Part shown: positions 49,792 through 59,478 of the stretch, piece by piece
How the letters are laid out: each line of letters opens with the position of its first letter
Position numbering within the stretch: position 1 is the first letter of the stretch
Position numbers and translations under genes: made by a program
From: Bolinopsis microptera
Taxonomy: Eukaryota > Ctenophora > Tentaculata > Lobata > Bolinopsidae
Assembly (NCBI RefSeq): GCF_026151205.1
Contig: NC_087073.1
Coordinates: 22,700,987 to 22,764,986, forward strand
Reading direction: 5' to 3'
Length of the DNA: 64,000 nt
Notes under the pieces: generated by a model
The model's input: only the letters and a program-made list of their open reading frames with translations
Databases searched by the model: none
Told to the model about the DNA's origin: nothing

Positions 49792-52700
49792 GTAACTTAA
49801 CAGCTTTACACGTGCCAGGTAACTTAACACGTGCCAGGTAGTTTCATACGTGACAGGTAACTACACACGTGCCAGGTAGCTAAACACGTGCCAGGTAGCT
49901 AAACACGTGCCAGGTAGCTTCACACGTGCCAGGTAGCTAAACACGTGCCAGGTAGCTTCACACGTGCCAGGTAGTTTCACACATGCCAGGTAACTTAACA
50001 CGTGCCATGTAGCTTCACACGTACCAGGTAACTTAACACGTGCAATGTAGCTTCACACGTGCCAGGTAGCTTCACACGTGCCCGGTAGCTTCACACGTGC
50101 CAGGTAACTTAACACGTGCCAGGTAGTTTCACACGTGCCAGGTAACTTCACACGTGTCAGGTAGCTTCACACGTGCCAGGTAGCTTCACACGTGCCAGGT
50201 AGCTACACACGTGCCAGGTATGTGGCGACATTTAATTCTTAAAATAACGATATTCTTTCCGGTCACTTAAATATTAATTTGTAGTTTTACACCAATATAA
50301 TGATCACTATAAAGGTGTTTGGAGACTCGCACATTACCACATTTGACGGAAAAAGGTACTCAGTTTGGGCAGGGTCTGACTGCACGTATATTCTCGCTTT
50401 GGATTGCTACTACGCTTCGTGGTTTATATACGTTACCGTAAGTGTGTAGTCAGTGTAGCTTACTTATCTTTTGTACGTTACTGTAAGTCTGGAGGGGTTA
50501 TTTAAAGTACTGTTTTTCCCAATCCATGATTCAAGTGCAGCACAAAAAAGTTAAGGAAAAGAGTTAGCGAACAATATTTTTTTTGTATATGGTGAGTTGT
50601 GTCCGTCGCCCGTCGTCGTACGTACGTACGTGCCCGCGCGCACAGTTTTCGCCCACGTTCCTCACTCCGCAAAGTTATCTTTCACAATATTCTGAACCAA
50701 ATTATTGTTGGTGCGCGGCGCTGGACGGATCAAGTATCATTGTAGCCACTAATTTATGAAGCTGGAAGATATAATTTAGTGGAGGTCGTCGGATATGTGA
50801 ATTATTTTCACTGTATCTCGAGTTAGTATTATTATTATGCAAAAATCCTTGTAGTTGTCAGCTTGCATAAACAATAAACATAGGGTTACATAGAAATATA
50901 CGATATTTTCAAAAATCAATATGGAATTAACTGGGCGACGCTCGGCCTGTCACTCCACCATATCTGCATGCTTATAAATAGTGAAGCCTGGGGTCCCCAG
51001 ATTGTATGGAATATGATAAATACGCAATCACGGATCGGGAAATTGAGCGGCCATCCACAATAAAAAGAAAAGCGGCCGCATTTCTTGTTAATCTTCAAGT
51101 TTCTTCCTATACATATATTTATTAGATAATTTACCTACTTAATTTTGTCTTTACTTCTTTATCAGAAGTTGAGCTACTGCTCTGTTAATGTCAAAATTTC
51201 ATTCTACTCTTAACTTTCTAACGGATTGTTAAAGTTTGTCGCGAATTACAGTAGTTGTGGTATTTATTTGCTCCTTTATAATATCTACAGTTCGTGAAGT
51301 GTGGAGAAGCTAGTAAGAGCGTGTCCAGCGTGGTCCTCTTTAAACAGGATACTGTATTAATCCTCACCCGCGGCTGGCAAGTTAACACTGAAAAGGGAGA
51401 GGTAATGGCAGTTTACATATTAGATTAGAGTTGACATATTAGATTAGAGTTGACATATTAAATTAGAGTTTACATATTAAATTAAAGTTGGCATATTAAA
51501 TTAGAGTTTACATATTAAATTATAAAGTTTACACATTAAATCTGTTTTGGGAATTTATTCGATGTTTAACGTAAACATAATATATACATAATTTTCTCAA
51601 AGTAATCGTAGCATGTCATCTTATTCTTAACTTATCTATTTTTGGGTTTACCATTTTAGGATATTCGAATAAAATATTTTAATGCAAGACCACGGTTTTT
51701 GCAGGACCACTAACTGTCAGACTGTGGGAATAATATTTTCAGCTCTTAATTTAGTCCCTTTTTAAATAATTCCAACCTGGGAAAATATTCAATCGAGATG
51801 TTTCGAGTTTTAAAATATATATATAGGTATATACTATATATATATATACAACGGTGTTTCTTTCTCCTTTTATCAAAGTGCTCAACTAATTGAATAAGAG
51901 CTTTATAAGCGTGACAAAGTAAACGGTGTTTTCGTCAAACTAAAAGTTTCATGGATGTGCGAACAACAATCTTCAGTGACACTGATGATTGCGTTTGCAT
52001 GAAACTGTAAGTTTGTGGAATCGTTGTTTTTCTTGTATATATATATAGGAAGGAAAAACTGAAAGAACTGGTATCCCACATCTCAGAGCAGGATATCCTG
52101 TTGACACTGGTAGACAAGGGAGTTCAAGGACAATTCTTAACATGGGAAAACACCATGCAGCTAGACTTAGGTTGGAACAACCTTATTTACAACTACAAGA
52201 TGAGCCCTGCTCTTCTTAAGTTGCACCTCAATGCAACCCATGACGTTGCAAATACTCCAGCAAACATGAGCCTGTGGAACTATGCTGACACAGGACACTG
52301 TCCACTTTGCGGATGGAGACACTGCAACATTAAACACATTTTGGTAGCTTGCAACTTCTCGCTGAACAACAAACGATACAATTGGAGGCATGACAACGTG
52401 CTGCGGGTCATTGCGAAATCCCTACTGGATCAAATCGAGAAGTTCAACAACAAAGATTTTAAACTTGAAGTCCAGGACTGGACAGGCTTCAAGTCATCTA
52501 GCAGCTGTTACCAAAAACCGAAGACGAAGATGAAAAGAGAGAGCCCTTTTGAGAAAGACCAAGATTGGCAGATTATCTGGGACGAAGATGACCTCCCAGC
52601 ACAGTTCCCCCAGCACATCTACGGAACTGCAGAACGTCCCGATATTGTAGTCTGGTCTGATAAAGGAAAGGTGGTCATATTAGTAGAGTTGACAGTTGGT

Positions 52701-55700
52701 GATGAGAGTAACTTTAGTGACCAAGTAGAACGTAAACAAGCACGTTACAACAGAGAGCTTATTCCTGGGCTGCATGGCAGTGGGTGGAAAGCTCAGCTTT
52801 TTACGGTAGAGGTTGGGTGTAGAGGCTTCTGGCATCATACCTTACCAGCCCTACTAAACTACTTTGGTGTTACAAAGAGAGTAAAGAAAGCAGTGTTCCA
52901 AGAGGCGGCTTTGGTTGCTCTCAGATGTTCCTATGCAATCTGGTTAGCAAGAGAAAACAAGAAGTGGAGTCCCTGCTACAACATCGCACAAAGACCCACT
53001 GTTCTACCATCAACTGAGTGAGCTGAGTGTTGGGCCCTTAAAACATTGTTTAAAGCCACACCTGGAATCTCAAGTACCAGGATCAGTGATGGAAGCTAAG
53101 CAGATACATAGATGGAGTTGCTATCGAAAGATATAGAACTCAGGTATCCAACATCGTACCTTGATTATATTGTAGTATTTTCTCAATATATAGTAGTAAG
53201 ATATGTATTACTTATATTTTTAATATGTTTATAACCCCAGATCCGTATGCGCGAAGGAAGACCCCGACATTTGGGCAGCGGTGTATTTGTCCAACTTTTC
53301 CCAGAGCATCTCAGGTTACAAATTTTGTAAAACTAAATATTTTAAACGATTGTGAAATAAATTTTGATTAATATCTAACATATCAACACATTAATGTCAC
53401 ATTAACATACTATTACTACTAATTATACTAATCGATAACATACCAAGAAAAACTCGAAACATCTGCTTTTACTTTTAGCTTCTCATATTTTTACGATATA
53501 GTTACTTACCCCAATTCTACTTACCATATATTGTTTAATAACTTCATTATACCTCACTTTACCTTATTTTATCTCCATGTACCTCACTTTACCTCAATGT
53601 ACCTCACTTTACCTCACTTTATCTCCATGTACCTCACTTTACCTCAATGTACCTCACTTTACCTCACTGTACCTCATTTTATTTCCCTATACCTCCCTGT
53701 ACCTCACTGTACATCCCCTTACTATACCTCCCTGTGCCTCACTGTACATCCCCTTACTATACCTCCCTGTGCCTCACTGTACATCCCCTTACTATACCTC
53801 CCTGTGCCTCACTGTACATCCCCTTACTATACCTCCCTGTACCTCACTGTACATCCCCTTACTATACCTCCCTGTACCTCACTGTGCCTCACTGTACATC
53901 CCCTTACTATACCTCCCTGTACCTCACTGTACATCCCCTTACTATACCTCCCTGTACCTCACTGTACATCCCCTTACTATACCTCCCTGTACCTCACTGT
54001 ACATCCCCTTACTATACCTCCCTGTACCTCACTGTACATCCCCTTACTATACCTCCCTGTACCTCACTGTACATCCCCTTACTATACCTCCCTGTACCTC
54101 ACTGTACATCCCCTTACTATACCTCCCTGTACCTCACTGTACATCCCCTTACTATACCTCCCTGTACCTCACTGTACATCCCCTTACTATACCTCCCTGT
54201 ACCTCACTGTACATCCCCTTACTATACCTCCCTGTACCTCACTGTACATCCCCTTACTATACCTCCCTGTACCTCACTGTACATCCCCTTACTATACCTC
54301 CCTGTGCCTCACTGTACATCCCCTTACTATACCTCCCTGTGCCTCACTGTACATCCCCTTACTATACCTCCCTGTGCCTCACTGTACATCCCCTTACTAT
54401 ACCTCCCTGTACCTCACTGTACATCCCCTTACTATACCTCCCTGTACCTCACTGTACATCCCCTTACTATACCTCCCTGTACCTCACTGTACATCCCCTT
54501 ACTATACCTCCCTGTACCTCACTGTACATCCCCTTACGATACCTCCCTGTACCTCACTGTACATCCCCTTACTATACCTCCCTGTACCTCACTGTACATC
54601 CCCTTACTATACCTCCCTGTACCTCACTGTACATCCCCTTACTATACCTCACTGTACCTCACTGTACATCCCCTTACTATACCTCCCTGTACCTCACTGT
54701 ACATCCCCTTACTATACCTCCCTGTACCTCACTGTACATCCCCTTACTATACCTCCCTGTACCTCACTGTACATCCCCTTACTATACCTCCCTGTACCTC
54801 ACTGTACATCCCCTTACTATACCTCCCTGTACCTCACTGTACATCCCCTTACTATACCTCCCTGTACCTCACTGTACATCCCCTTACTATACCTCCCTGT
54901 ACCTCACTGTACATCCCCTTACTATACCTCCCTGTACCTCACTGTACATCCCCTTACTATACCTCCCTGTACCTCACTGTACATCCCCTTACTATACCTC
55001 CCTGTACCTCACTGTACATCCCCTTACTATACCTCCCTGTACCTCACTGTACATCCCCTTACTATACCTCCCTGTACCTCAATGTATCTCAGGGTAAATT
55101 TTCGAAGCTACAGAGAAGAGAAAATAACGTTGTTGTGGGATGGCTGGACCACAGTTACAGTGCAGACACAGGCTGAGGCAATCTGTGGTCTATGTGGAAA
55201 TAATAATGGAAACAATGCTGATGAGTTCTTCAACCTTTGGTTTCACGGAAAGGACCAAATGGGTACTTTATCTCCGTAATTGTATCTCACAACCACTAAC
55301 CGTATCTCACAACCACTAACCGTATCTCACAACCACTAACCGTATCTCACAACCACTAACCGTATCTCACAACCACTAACCGTATCTCACAACCACTAAC
55401 CGTATCTCACAACCACTAACCGTATCTCACAACCACTAACCGTATCTCACAACCACTAACCGTATCTCACAACCACTAACCGTATCTCACAACCACTAAC
55501 CGTATCTCACAACCACTAACCGTATCTCACAACCACTAACCGTATCTCACAACCACTAACCGTATCTCACAACCACTAACCGTATCTCACAACCACTAAC
55601 CGTATCTCACAACCACTAACCGTATCTCACAACCACTAACCGTATCTCACAACCACTAACCGTATCTCACAACCACTAACCGTATCTCACAACCACTAAC

Positions 55701-58700
55701 CGTATCTCACAACCACTAACCGTATCTCACAACCACTAACCGTATCTCACAACCACTAACCGTATCTCACAACCACTAACCGTATCTCACAACCACTAAC
55801 CGTATCTCACAACCACTAACCGTATCTCACAACCACTAACCGTATCTCACAACCACTAACCGTATCTCACAACCACTAACCGTATCTCACAACCACTAAC
55901 CGTATCTCACAACCACTAACCGTATCTCACAACCACTAACCGTATCTCACAACCACTAACCGTATCTCACAACCACTAACCGTATCTCACAACCACTAAC
56001 CGTATCTCACAACCACTAACCGTATCTCACAACCACTAACCGTATCTCACAACCACTAACCGTATCTCACAACCACTAACCGTATCTCACAACCACTAAC
56101 CGTATCTCACAACCACTAACCGTATCTCACAACCACTAACCGTATCTCACAACCACTAACCGTATCTCACAACCACTAACCGTATCTCACAACCACTAAC
56201 CGTATCTCACAACCACTAACCGTATCTCACAACCACTAACCGTATCTCACAACCACTAACCGTATCTCACAATCACTAACCGTATCTCACAACCACTAAC
56301 CGTATCTCACAACCACTAACCGTATCTCACAACCACTAACCGTATCTCACAACCACTAACCGTATCTCACAACCACTAACCGTATCTCACAACCAGATTT
56401 GCCGAGCGCATTTGTTTCTAGCTGGAATGTGGATGAAACTAACACGTGTAATGCGGTCGAGCAAATTAAGTCAAAGAATTGTTCGGACCCTGAAGTAGAT
56501 AGAGAAGCCAAGAGACGGTAAGTTTATCATTTGTAGTAGAGCCTGTCATTTCCCTTGCAGGGTTCTTCCTGACGACAATGATTTTTTACTTCGACATACT
56601 TTTACTGACACCACGTTTTTATTTTCCCAATTTTTAGAATCAAATTTTAAGAGTGAAGAGAGCATTTACAAATAAATTTCAAATTATAATCAATCCAAAA
56701 CAAATTTATAAAAAACAAAATCTCTGTTTAAATATTATCTGTCCAAAACCTCTGCGTAGACGACATTGTCAGTTTTTCCACTGTTGTCCAATAACAAAAC
56801 TCTGAGGGCGTCCTTTCCCCAAACCTGCTTTTCAAAGTTTGTCCTCGGGGTTTGGTGGAGGTGATCGCAAAACAGGGTATTAGAGGAAACTGTCGTCATG
56901 TCAACGGGAAACGTACCATCATCGTGTGATGTTACCATAGTTACACTGATGCGGGGGATGAATAGCTTTTTATTCTTAAAACCCTCCGGCAACCACAGAC
57001 TCTATTATTTTATCATGCAAGAGACTCAGTGGCGTAACGAAGGGCCCCGCTGACCCCGCTGGGGGGGGATCTTAGGGGGGCGCAAAATTGTCGTTTGAAT
57101 GTGGGACAATTTTGAAAAACTTAACTGGGGTACTAGCAAAACTGCGCGTTTTGATCTAGAAACACACTTTTTTAGAGATTTTATCGGCGTATACCGAAGT
57201 TAACTTCGTCAATTATAAGCACACGGCTGCTTCTTGTAACAACTTTCCAGTAGCAAATTCTTAGAAACGTTAATAACATACGTAATTTGATGATAGGTAT
57301 TTCACGAGGGAGAGGAGCAAGCTGGATAATGTGGCCCTCAAATTAATTTGACATAAGTTCAGGATATGAACCTGCACATGCAACAATGGGCCAACTAGTT
57401 TTTAGTGGTTTTGAGTTAAACGAAAAAAACTTTCCCATTTTTACAGGATATGTTGGATCATCAAAAAAATTTTTTCGTGGGTTAGGTATTCGGTTGGCCC
57501 ATTAGGCACATTAATTTTTTAAGCAAAATTGTAAATAGTTTCGTCTGCATCTGGCAAAAAGTTACATGGCTCGCTGATTTCCAATAAACTTATGTGGTCT
57601 ACATTACTTGGCTGAGTTGGCCCACCCATTCATATAAAAGGATATGGGCCATGTAACATAGACCAGCAACTATTTTTAATGGAAGTAATCTCATACCTAT
57701 GCAATAACGGGTCACATTAACTTGGCCCACCTTTACAGTAGATCGTGTCTTGCTAATATCTGTGTAATAACGGGCCATGTTAACTTGGCCCACCTGCGAA
57801 GAAGCACAGCTTAATTATTATCTCGGGCTATGTTAGCTAGCCCATTCTTGAACTGGATAACTTATATTGAAGTAGAGATCCACATTATATAGCCCACTAT
57901 TGAAAGGGCTGAATTTTCTAAAATGTTGTCCGATTTTGTTCAAAATTGACATGTAGATGCGTCTTGGCATCCTGATCACTTCTAGCAACAAAATAAAAAA
58001 CCGGGCCAAGTTACTTGGCCCATTGTTGCATGTGCAGGTTCATATCACCTACCTATGTAACCATGGTGACACAGTGTAAAATAACTTTCAGGTGTGATTA
58101 TCTGCTGGGTAACCCCGTCTTCACGACACAGTGTCTAGGAGCAGATCTGGAGTACTATCTAGAACAGTGTTATGTTGACCTGTGTTACCGCATGGACCTG
58201 GACAAGGAGTATCCCACAGAGTGCCAGGTGAGACACAGTACAGTATAACAGTACAGTACAGTACAGTACAGTACAGTACAGTACAGTACAGTACAGTACA
58301 GTACAGTACAGTACAGTACAGTACAGTACAGTACAGTACAGTACAGCACAGTACAGTACAGTACAGCACAGCACAGCACAGCACAGCACAGCACAGCACA
58401 GCACAGCACATTTGCATTTCAGACCGGTAATTCAAAATTCAAATAGATATCATTTCCTCTTGTTTGGTACCTATCCTACCTACCTACCTATCCTACCTAC
58501 CTACCTATCCTACCTACCTATCCTACCTACCAATCTACCTACCTACCTAAATTCCAAAACTACCCCTCCCTAGTCCCTATAATTATATTGCCGGCAGCCG
58601 AACGTTCTAAGTAGATAGTCCCTAACTTAACTAGCGTATATTTCAGATAGCAAGCTCGCTGGCAGAGTTGTGTGCGGCTAGAGGCGGAGTGTTCCGGGAC

Positions 58701-58814
58701 TGGAAGCGGAGACTGGGATGTCCTGAGTCCTGCTCAGTACGACAGGCTGTCTTCTCCACTGGATGTTCCTTGTCGCACTACCCCTGGAGGGAGAGGTGTC
58801 CAGCTCGCAACTAG
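49616..58814 (+). CDS. VWD-C8 domain secreted-type protein, eight exons, 5' end not seen
   Basis: Model: 49616-49791, 50285-50437, 51291-51401, 53241-53314, 55093-55262, 56397-56517, 58092-58227, 58647-58814. Every junction keeps phase, and most have consensus donors and acceptors. The joined product is about 369 residues. It shows a von Willebrand factor type D domain (GDSHITTFDGKRYSVWAG at its start, WDGWTTVTV and the hallmark CGLCGNNNG near its end) followed by a C8 domain with regularly spaced Cys (CLGADLEYYLEQC, YVDLC, ELCAARGGVFRDWK), and then a short Cys-containing tail and a TAG stop. Known relatives with VWD-C8 include mucins, zonadhesin, otogelin and SCO-spondin, which act outside cells in gels or matrices, with C8 helping the disulfide-bonded assembly. 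No TIL repeat follows, so this may be the last module of a longer protein. No signal peptide or start codon is visible; 5' exons are missing. Confidence 0.85.
49782..50221. repeat. 19-20-bp minisatellite made of a 5' splice site, about 22 copies
   Basis: Units read CACACGTGCCAGGTAGCTT or CACGTGCCAGGTAACTTAA. The first unit is the exon-intron junction itself (CCAG|GTAACTT), so nearly every copy repeats a CAG|GTARCT donor and a CACGTG E-box. Ends at about 50221 with GTGCCAGGTATGTGG. Confidence 0.93.
50285..50437 (+). CDS. VWD-C8 gene, exon B (start of VWD domain)
   Basis: Acceptor TTAATTTGTAG, donor ACC|GTAAGT, phase 0 at both ends. Encodes the VWD opening GDSHITTFDGKRYSVWAG and then CTYILALDC. 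An alternative acceptor at AAAG before GTGTTTGG would remove ten residues. Confidence 0.88.
50438..51290 (+). other. VWD-C8 gene, intron B-C
   Basis: 850-bp intron bounded by GTAAGT and ATATCTACAG. Contains a short alternating CGTACGTACGTACGTG run near 50618-50635 (possible Z-DNA). No other gene supported. Confidence 0.7.
51291..51401 (+). CDS. VWD-C8 gene, exon C
   Basis: Acceptor CTACAG, donor GAG|GTAATG, 37 codons, phase 0. Encodes VVLFKQDTVLILTRGW, typical of the middle beta strands of a VWD domain. Confidence 0.85.
51411..51540. repeat. 19-bp AT-rich minisatellite in intron C-D, about 6 copies
   Basis: Diverged copies of TTAGAGTTGACATATTAGA-like sequence beginning ten bases after the exon C donor. 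Confidence 0.85.
51541..52046. other. Intron C-D, AT-rich part before the retrotransposon
   Basis: Low-complexity AT-rich DNA with several TATATATA runs (51815-51850 and 52035-52046). The latter marks the 5' edge of the retrotransposon fragment. Confidence 0.6.
52047..53021 (+). mobile_element. 5'-truncated R2-like non-LTR retrotransposon: zinc knuckle plus RLE endonuclease
   Basis: Open frame of about 324 codons from AGG at 52047 to TGA at 53019-53021. It begins in the C-terminal part of a reverse transcriptase-type polyprotein (TWENTMQLDLGWNNLIYNYK), then has a CCHC zinc knuckle (CPLCGWRHCNIKHILVAC), a YNWRHDNVLRVI segment, and a restriction-like endonuclease core (RPDIVVWSDKGKVVILVELT with conserved PD...E, then KQARY). 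This order is typical of RLE-class elements such as R2 and NeSL, where the endonuclease nicks target DNA for reverse transcription. The reverse transcriptase catalytic core is absent, so the copy is dead on arrival. It sits in sense orientation inside an intron of the VWD-C8 gene. The frame is intact, so insertion is probably recent or the domain has been kept. The translation start, if any, is unknown. Confidence 0.85.
53022..53240. other. Likely 3' tail of the retrotransposon and intron end
   Basis: Follows the retrotransposon stop; no clear poly(A) tail. It ends at ATAACCCCAG, the acceptor for exon D. Confidence 0.5.
53241..53314 (+). CDS. VWD-C8 gene, exon D
   Basis: Acceptor AACCCCAG, donor CTCAG|GTTACA, ends after two bases of a codon. 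Encodes 24 residues with GSGVFVQLFPEHL. Short and without a signature motif, but its phases fit exons C and E exactly. Confidence 0.65.
53530..55090. repeat. 35-bp pyrimidine-rich satellite forming most of intron D-E, about 40 copies
   Basis: Starts as a 10-11-bp repeat (ACCTCACTTT) and matures into a 35-bp unit containing ACATCCCCTTACTATACCTC then CCTGTACCTCACTGT. The array runs up to the exon E acceptor (ATGTATCTCAG) and so serves as its polypyrimidine tract. Three overlapping open frames of 506-582 codons exist because 35-bp units lack stops on the plus strand; only the last 62 codons (exon E) are genuine. Confidence 0.95.
55093..55262 (+). CDS. VWD-C8 gene, exon E (VWD core with CGLCGNNNG)
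   Basis: Acceptor TATCTCAG, donor ATGG|GTACTT; starts with one base and ends with one base of split codons. Encodes ITLLWDGWTTVTVQ and ICGLCGNNNGNNADEFFN, the most diagnostic VWD signature. Confidence 0.92.
55279..56394. repeat. 20-bp satellite filling intron E-F, about 56 copies
   Basis: Strict 20-bp CGTATCTCACAACCACTAAC with essentially one substitution (AATCAC near 56272). It fills the intron from 17 bases after the donor to the acceptor. Each unit contains CACTAAC, a good branch-point match, and the last unit changes ACCAC to ACCAG, giving the acceptor. Confidence 0.98.
56397..56517 (+). CDS. VWD-C8 gene, exon F
   Basis: Acceptor CACAACCAG (last unit of the 20-bp array), donor CG|GTAAGT. 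Encodes LPSAFVSSWNVDE and then CNAVEQIKSKNC, the usual VWD-to-C8 link ending in paired Cys. Confidence 0.88.
56735..57000 (-). pseudogene. Unidentified open frame inside intron F-G
   Basis: A non-repetitive frame of about 88 codons ends at 56735 on the minus strand and contains KLFIPRISVTMVTSHDDGTF and DALRVLLLDNSGKT. It begins with a stop followed by a possible acceptor (ATAATAG) and has no clear ATG. The amino-acid mix looks protein-like. I do not recognise it; it could be a transposon remnant or an exon of an antisense gene. Confidence 0.3.
57363..58046. mobile_element. 684-bp MITE-like element with 32-bp perfect terminal inverted repeats
   Basis: 57363-57394 and 58015-58046 are exact reverse complements over 32 bp (outer end GATATGAACCTGCACATGCA). 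The interior has no coding capacity but holds several TTGGCCCA-type motifs in both orientations (TAACTTGGCCCACC at about 57717 and 57780). I see no obvious target-site duplication. It lies in the intron 45 bp before the exon G acceptor. Confidence 0.8.
58092..58227 (+). CDS. VWD-C8 gene, exon G (C8 domain, first part)
   Basis: Acceptor ACTTTCAG, donor CCAG|GTGAGA; completes the codon split at the end of exon F. Encodes CDYLLGNPVF then LEYYLEQCYVDLCYRM, with four Cys in the C8 pattern. Confidence 0.9.
58235..58412. repeat. (CAGTA)n changing to (CAGCA)n in intron G-H
   Basis: About 22 CAGTA units then about 10 CAGCA-rich units, beginning eight bases after the exon G donor (GTGAGACACAGTACAGTATA). 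A nearby TACC-rich low-complexity stretch follows at 58465-58550. Confidence 0.96.
58647..58814 (+). CDS. VWD-C8 gene, terminal exon H
   Basis: Acceptor ATATTTCAG, phase 0, 55 codons and TAG. Encodes the second half of C8 (SSLAELCAARGGVFRDWKRR, LGCPESC) and a tail with CSLSHYPWRERCPARN. A full TIL module would need more Cys, so the chain ends early. AATAAA at 59057 could be the poly(A) signal. Confidence 0.87.
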   Translation: MASSLAELCAARGGVFRDWKRRLGCPESCSVRQAVFSTGCSLSHYPWRERCPARN

Positions 58815-59196
58815 CAGACAGCTGCTTTATTGGGACTTTTCACGCGTGGTTATATCTTAAATCACTGATAACTTTCTAGATAGGATATATCTCAATTTTA
58901 ATTATATTTTGTTTTTGGATAATTGCAATTGTCGCAGCAGTCTAGTTGGGTACTGTACGTTGATTTTAAGAATTTAAAAATATTTTATTGATTTCAATTA
59001 TTAATAAGTGGGGTTAAGATACTGTAATTTACCCTAATTCCAAACTTTGGTATTTCAATAAAGACCTCTATAATTATATCATCATAGGTTTTCAAAATTT
59101 ACGTGACATGTTTAGGAATCTGTTGGCTGGAGAAATTCTGGTCGACAGTTTTAAACTTATATGACTACAACACAACAACAACAACTTAAAGTTAAA
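58815..59196. other. Probable 3' UTR and spacer of the VWD-C8 gene
   Basis: AT-rich, with AATAAAG at about 59057. Ends in an ACAACAACAAC run before the SINE. Confidence 0.5.
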
Positions 59197-59290
59197 GTGG
59201 CTCAGTGGCTAAGTTGGTTAATCCGCTTGTTTACTGGCCTGCAGTTCGAATCCAAGATCTCAAAACTGAAGGGCTCACCAAACCATGGTG
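59197..59290 (+). mobile_element. tRNA-like SINE head (RNA polymerase III boxes A and B)
   Basis: GTGGCTCAGTGGCTAAGTTG at 59197-59216 resembles an A box, and AGTTCGAATCC at 59243-59253 matches the B box (GGTTCGANTCC) at normal tRNA spacing. The acceptor stem does not close and the 3' part diverges, so this is a tRNA-derived SINE rather than a working tRNA gene. Confidence 0.65.
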
Positions 59291-59352
59291 TGAATAATAG
59301 TGGCTTTCATTAGAGCTGCGAAATTAACACGAGTGTTATATAATGTGACAGG

Positions 59353-59478
59353 GACTCTACGGCGGCGCCGTACAAACCGGGACTCTACGGCGTGGGGTGT
59401 GAAAAAACAGGACTCTACGGCGGCAAATGTTATTTTTCCTATTCCCTGTCCCATTCTGTACAGCGCCGCCGTAGAGTC
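59353..59478. mobile_element. 126-bp inverted-repeat element with GACTCTACGGCGGCGC ends
   Basis: Perfect 16-bp inverted ends (59353-59368 and 59463-59478), extending to about 22 bp with one mismatch. Two further direct copies of GGACTCTACGGCG lie inside (about 59390 and 59432). No coding capacity. Confidence 0.7.

Noticed and set aside
53531-55092. Long open frames (506-582 codons) rich in Thr, Pro, Leu, Tyr and Cys
   Set aside because: These are translations of a pyrimidine-rich intronic satellite in all three plus frames. Only the part after 55093 is real VWD sequence, and its phase is set by splicing from exon D.
59197-59270. Functional tRNA gene
   Set aside because: A and B boxes are present, but the acceptor and anticodon stems do not pair well and the sequence continues into diverged repeat, so a SINE head is more likely.
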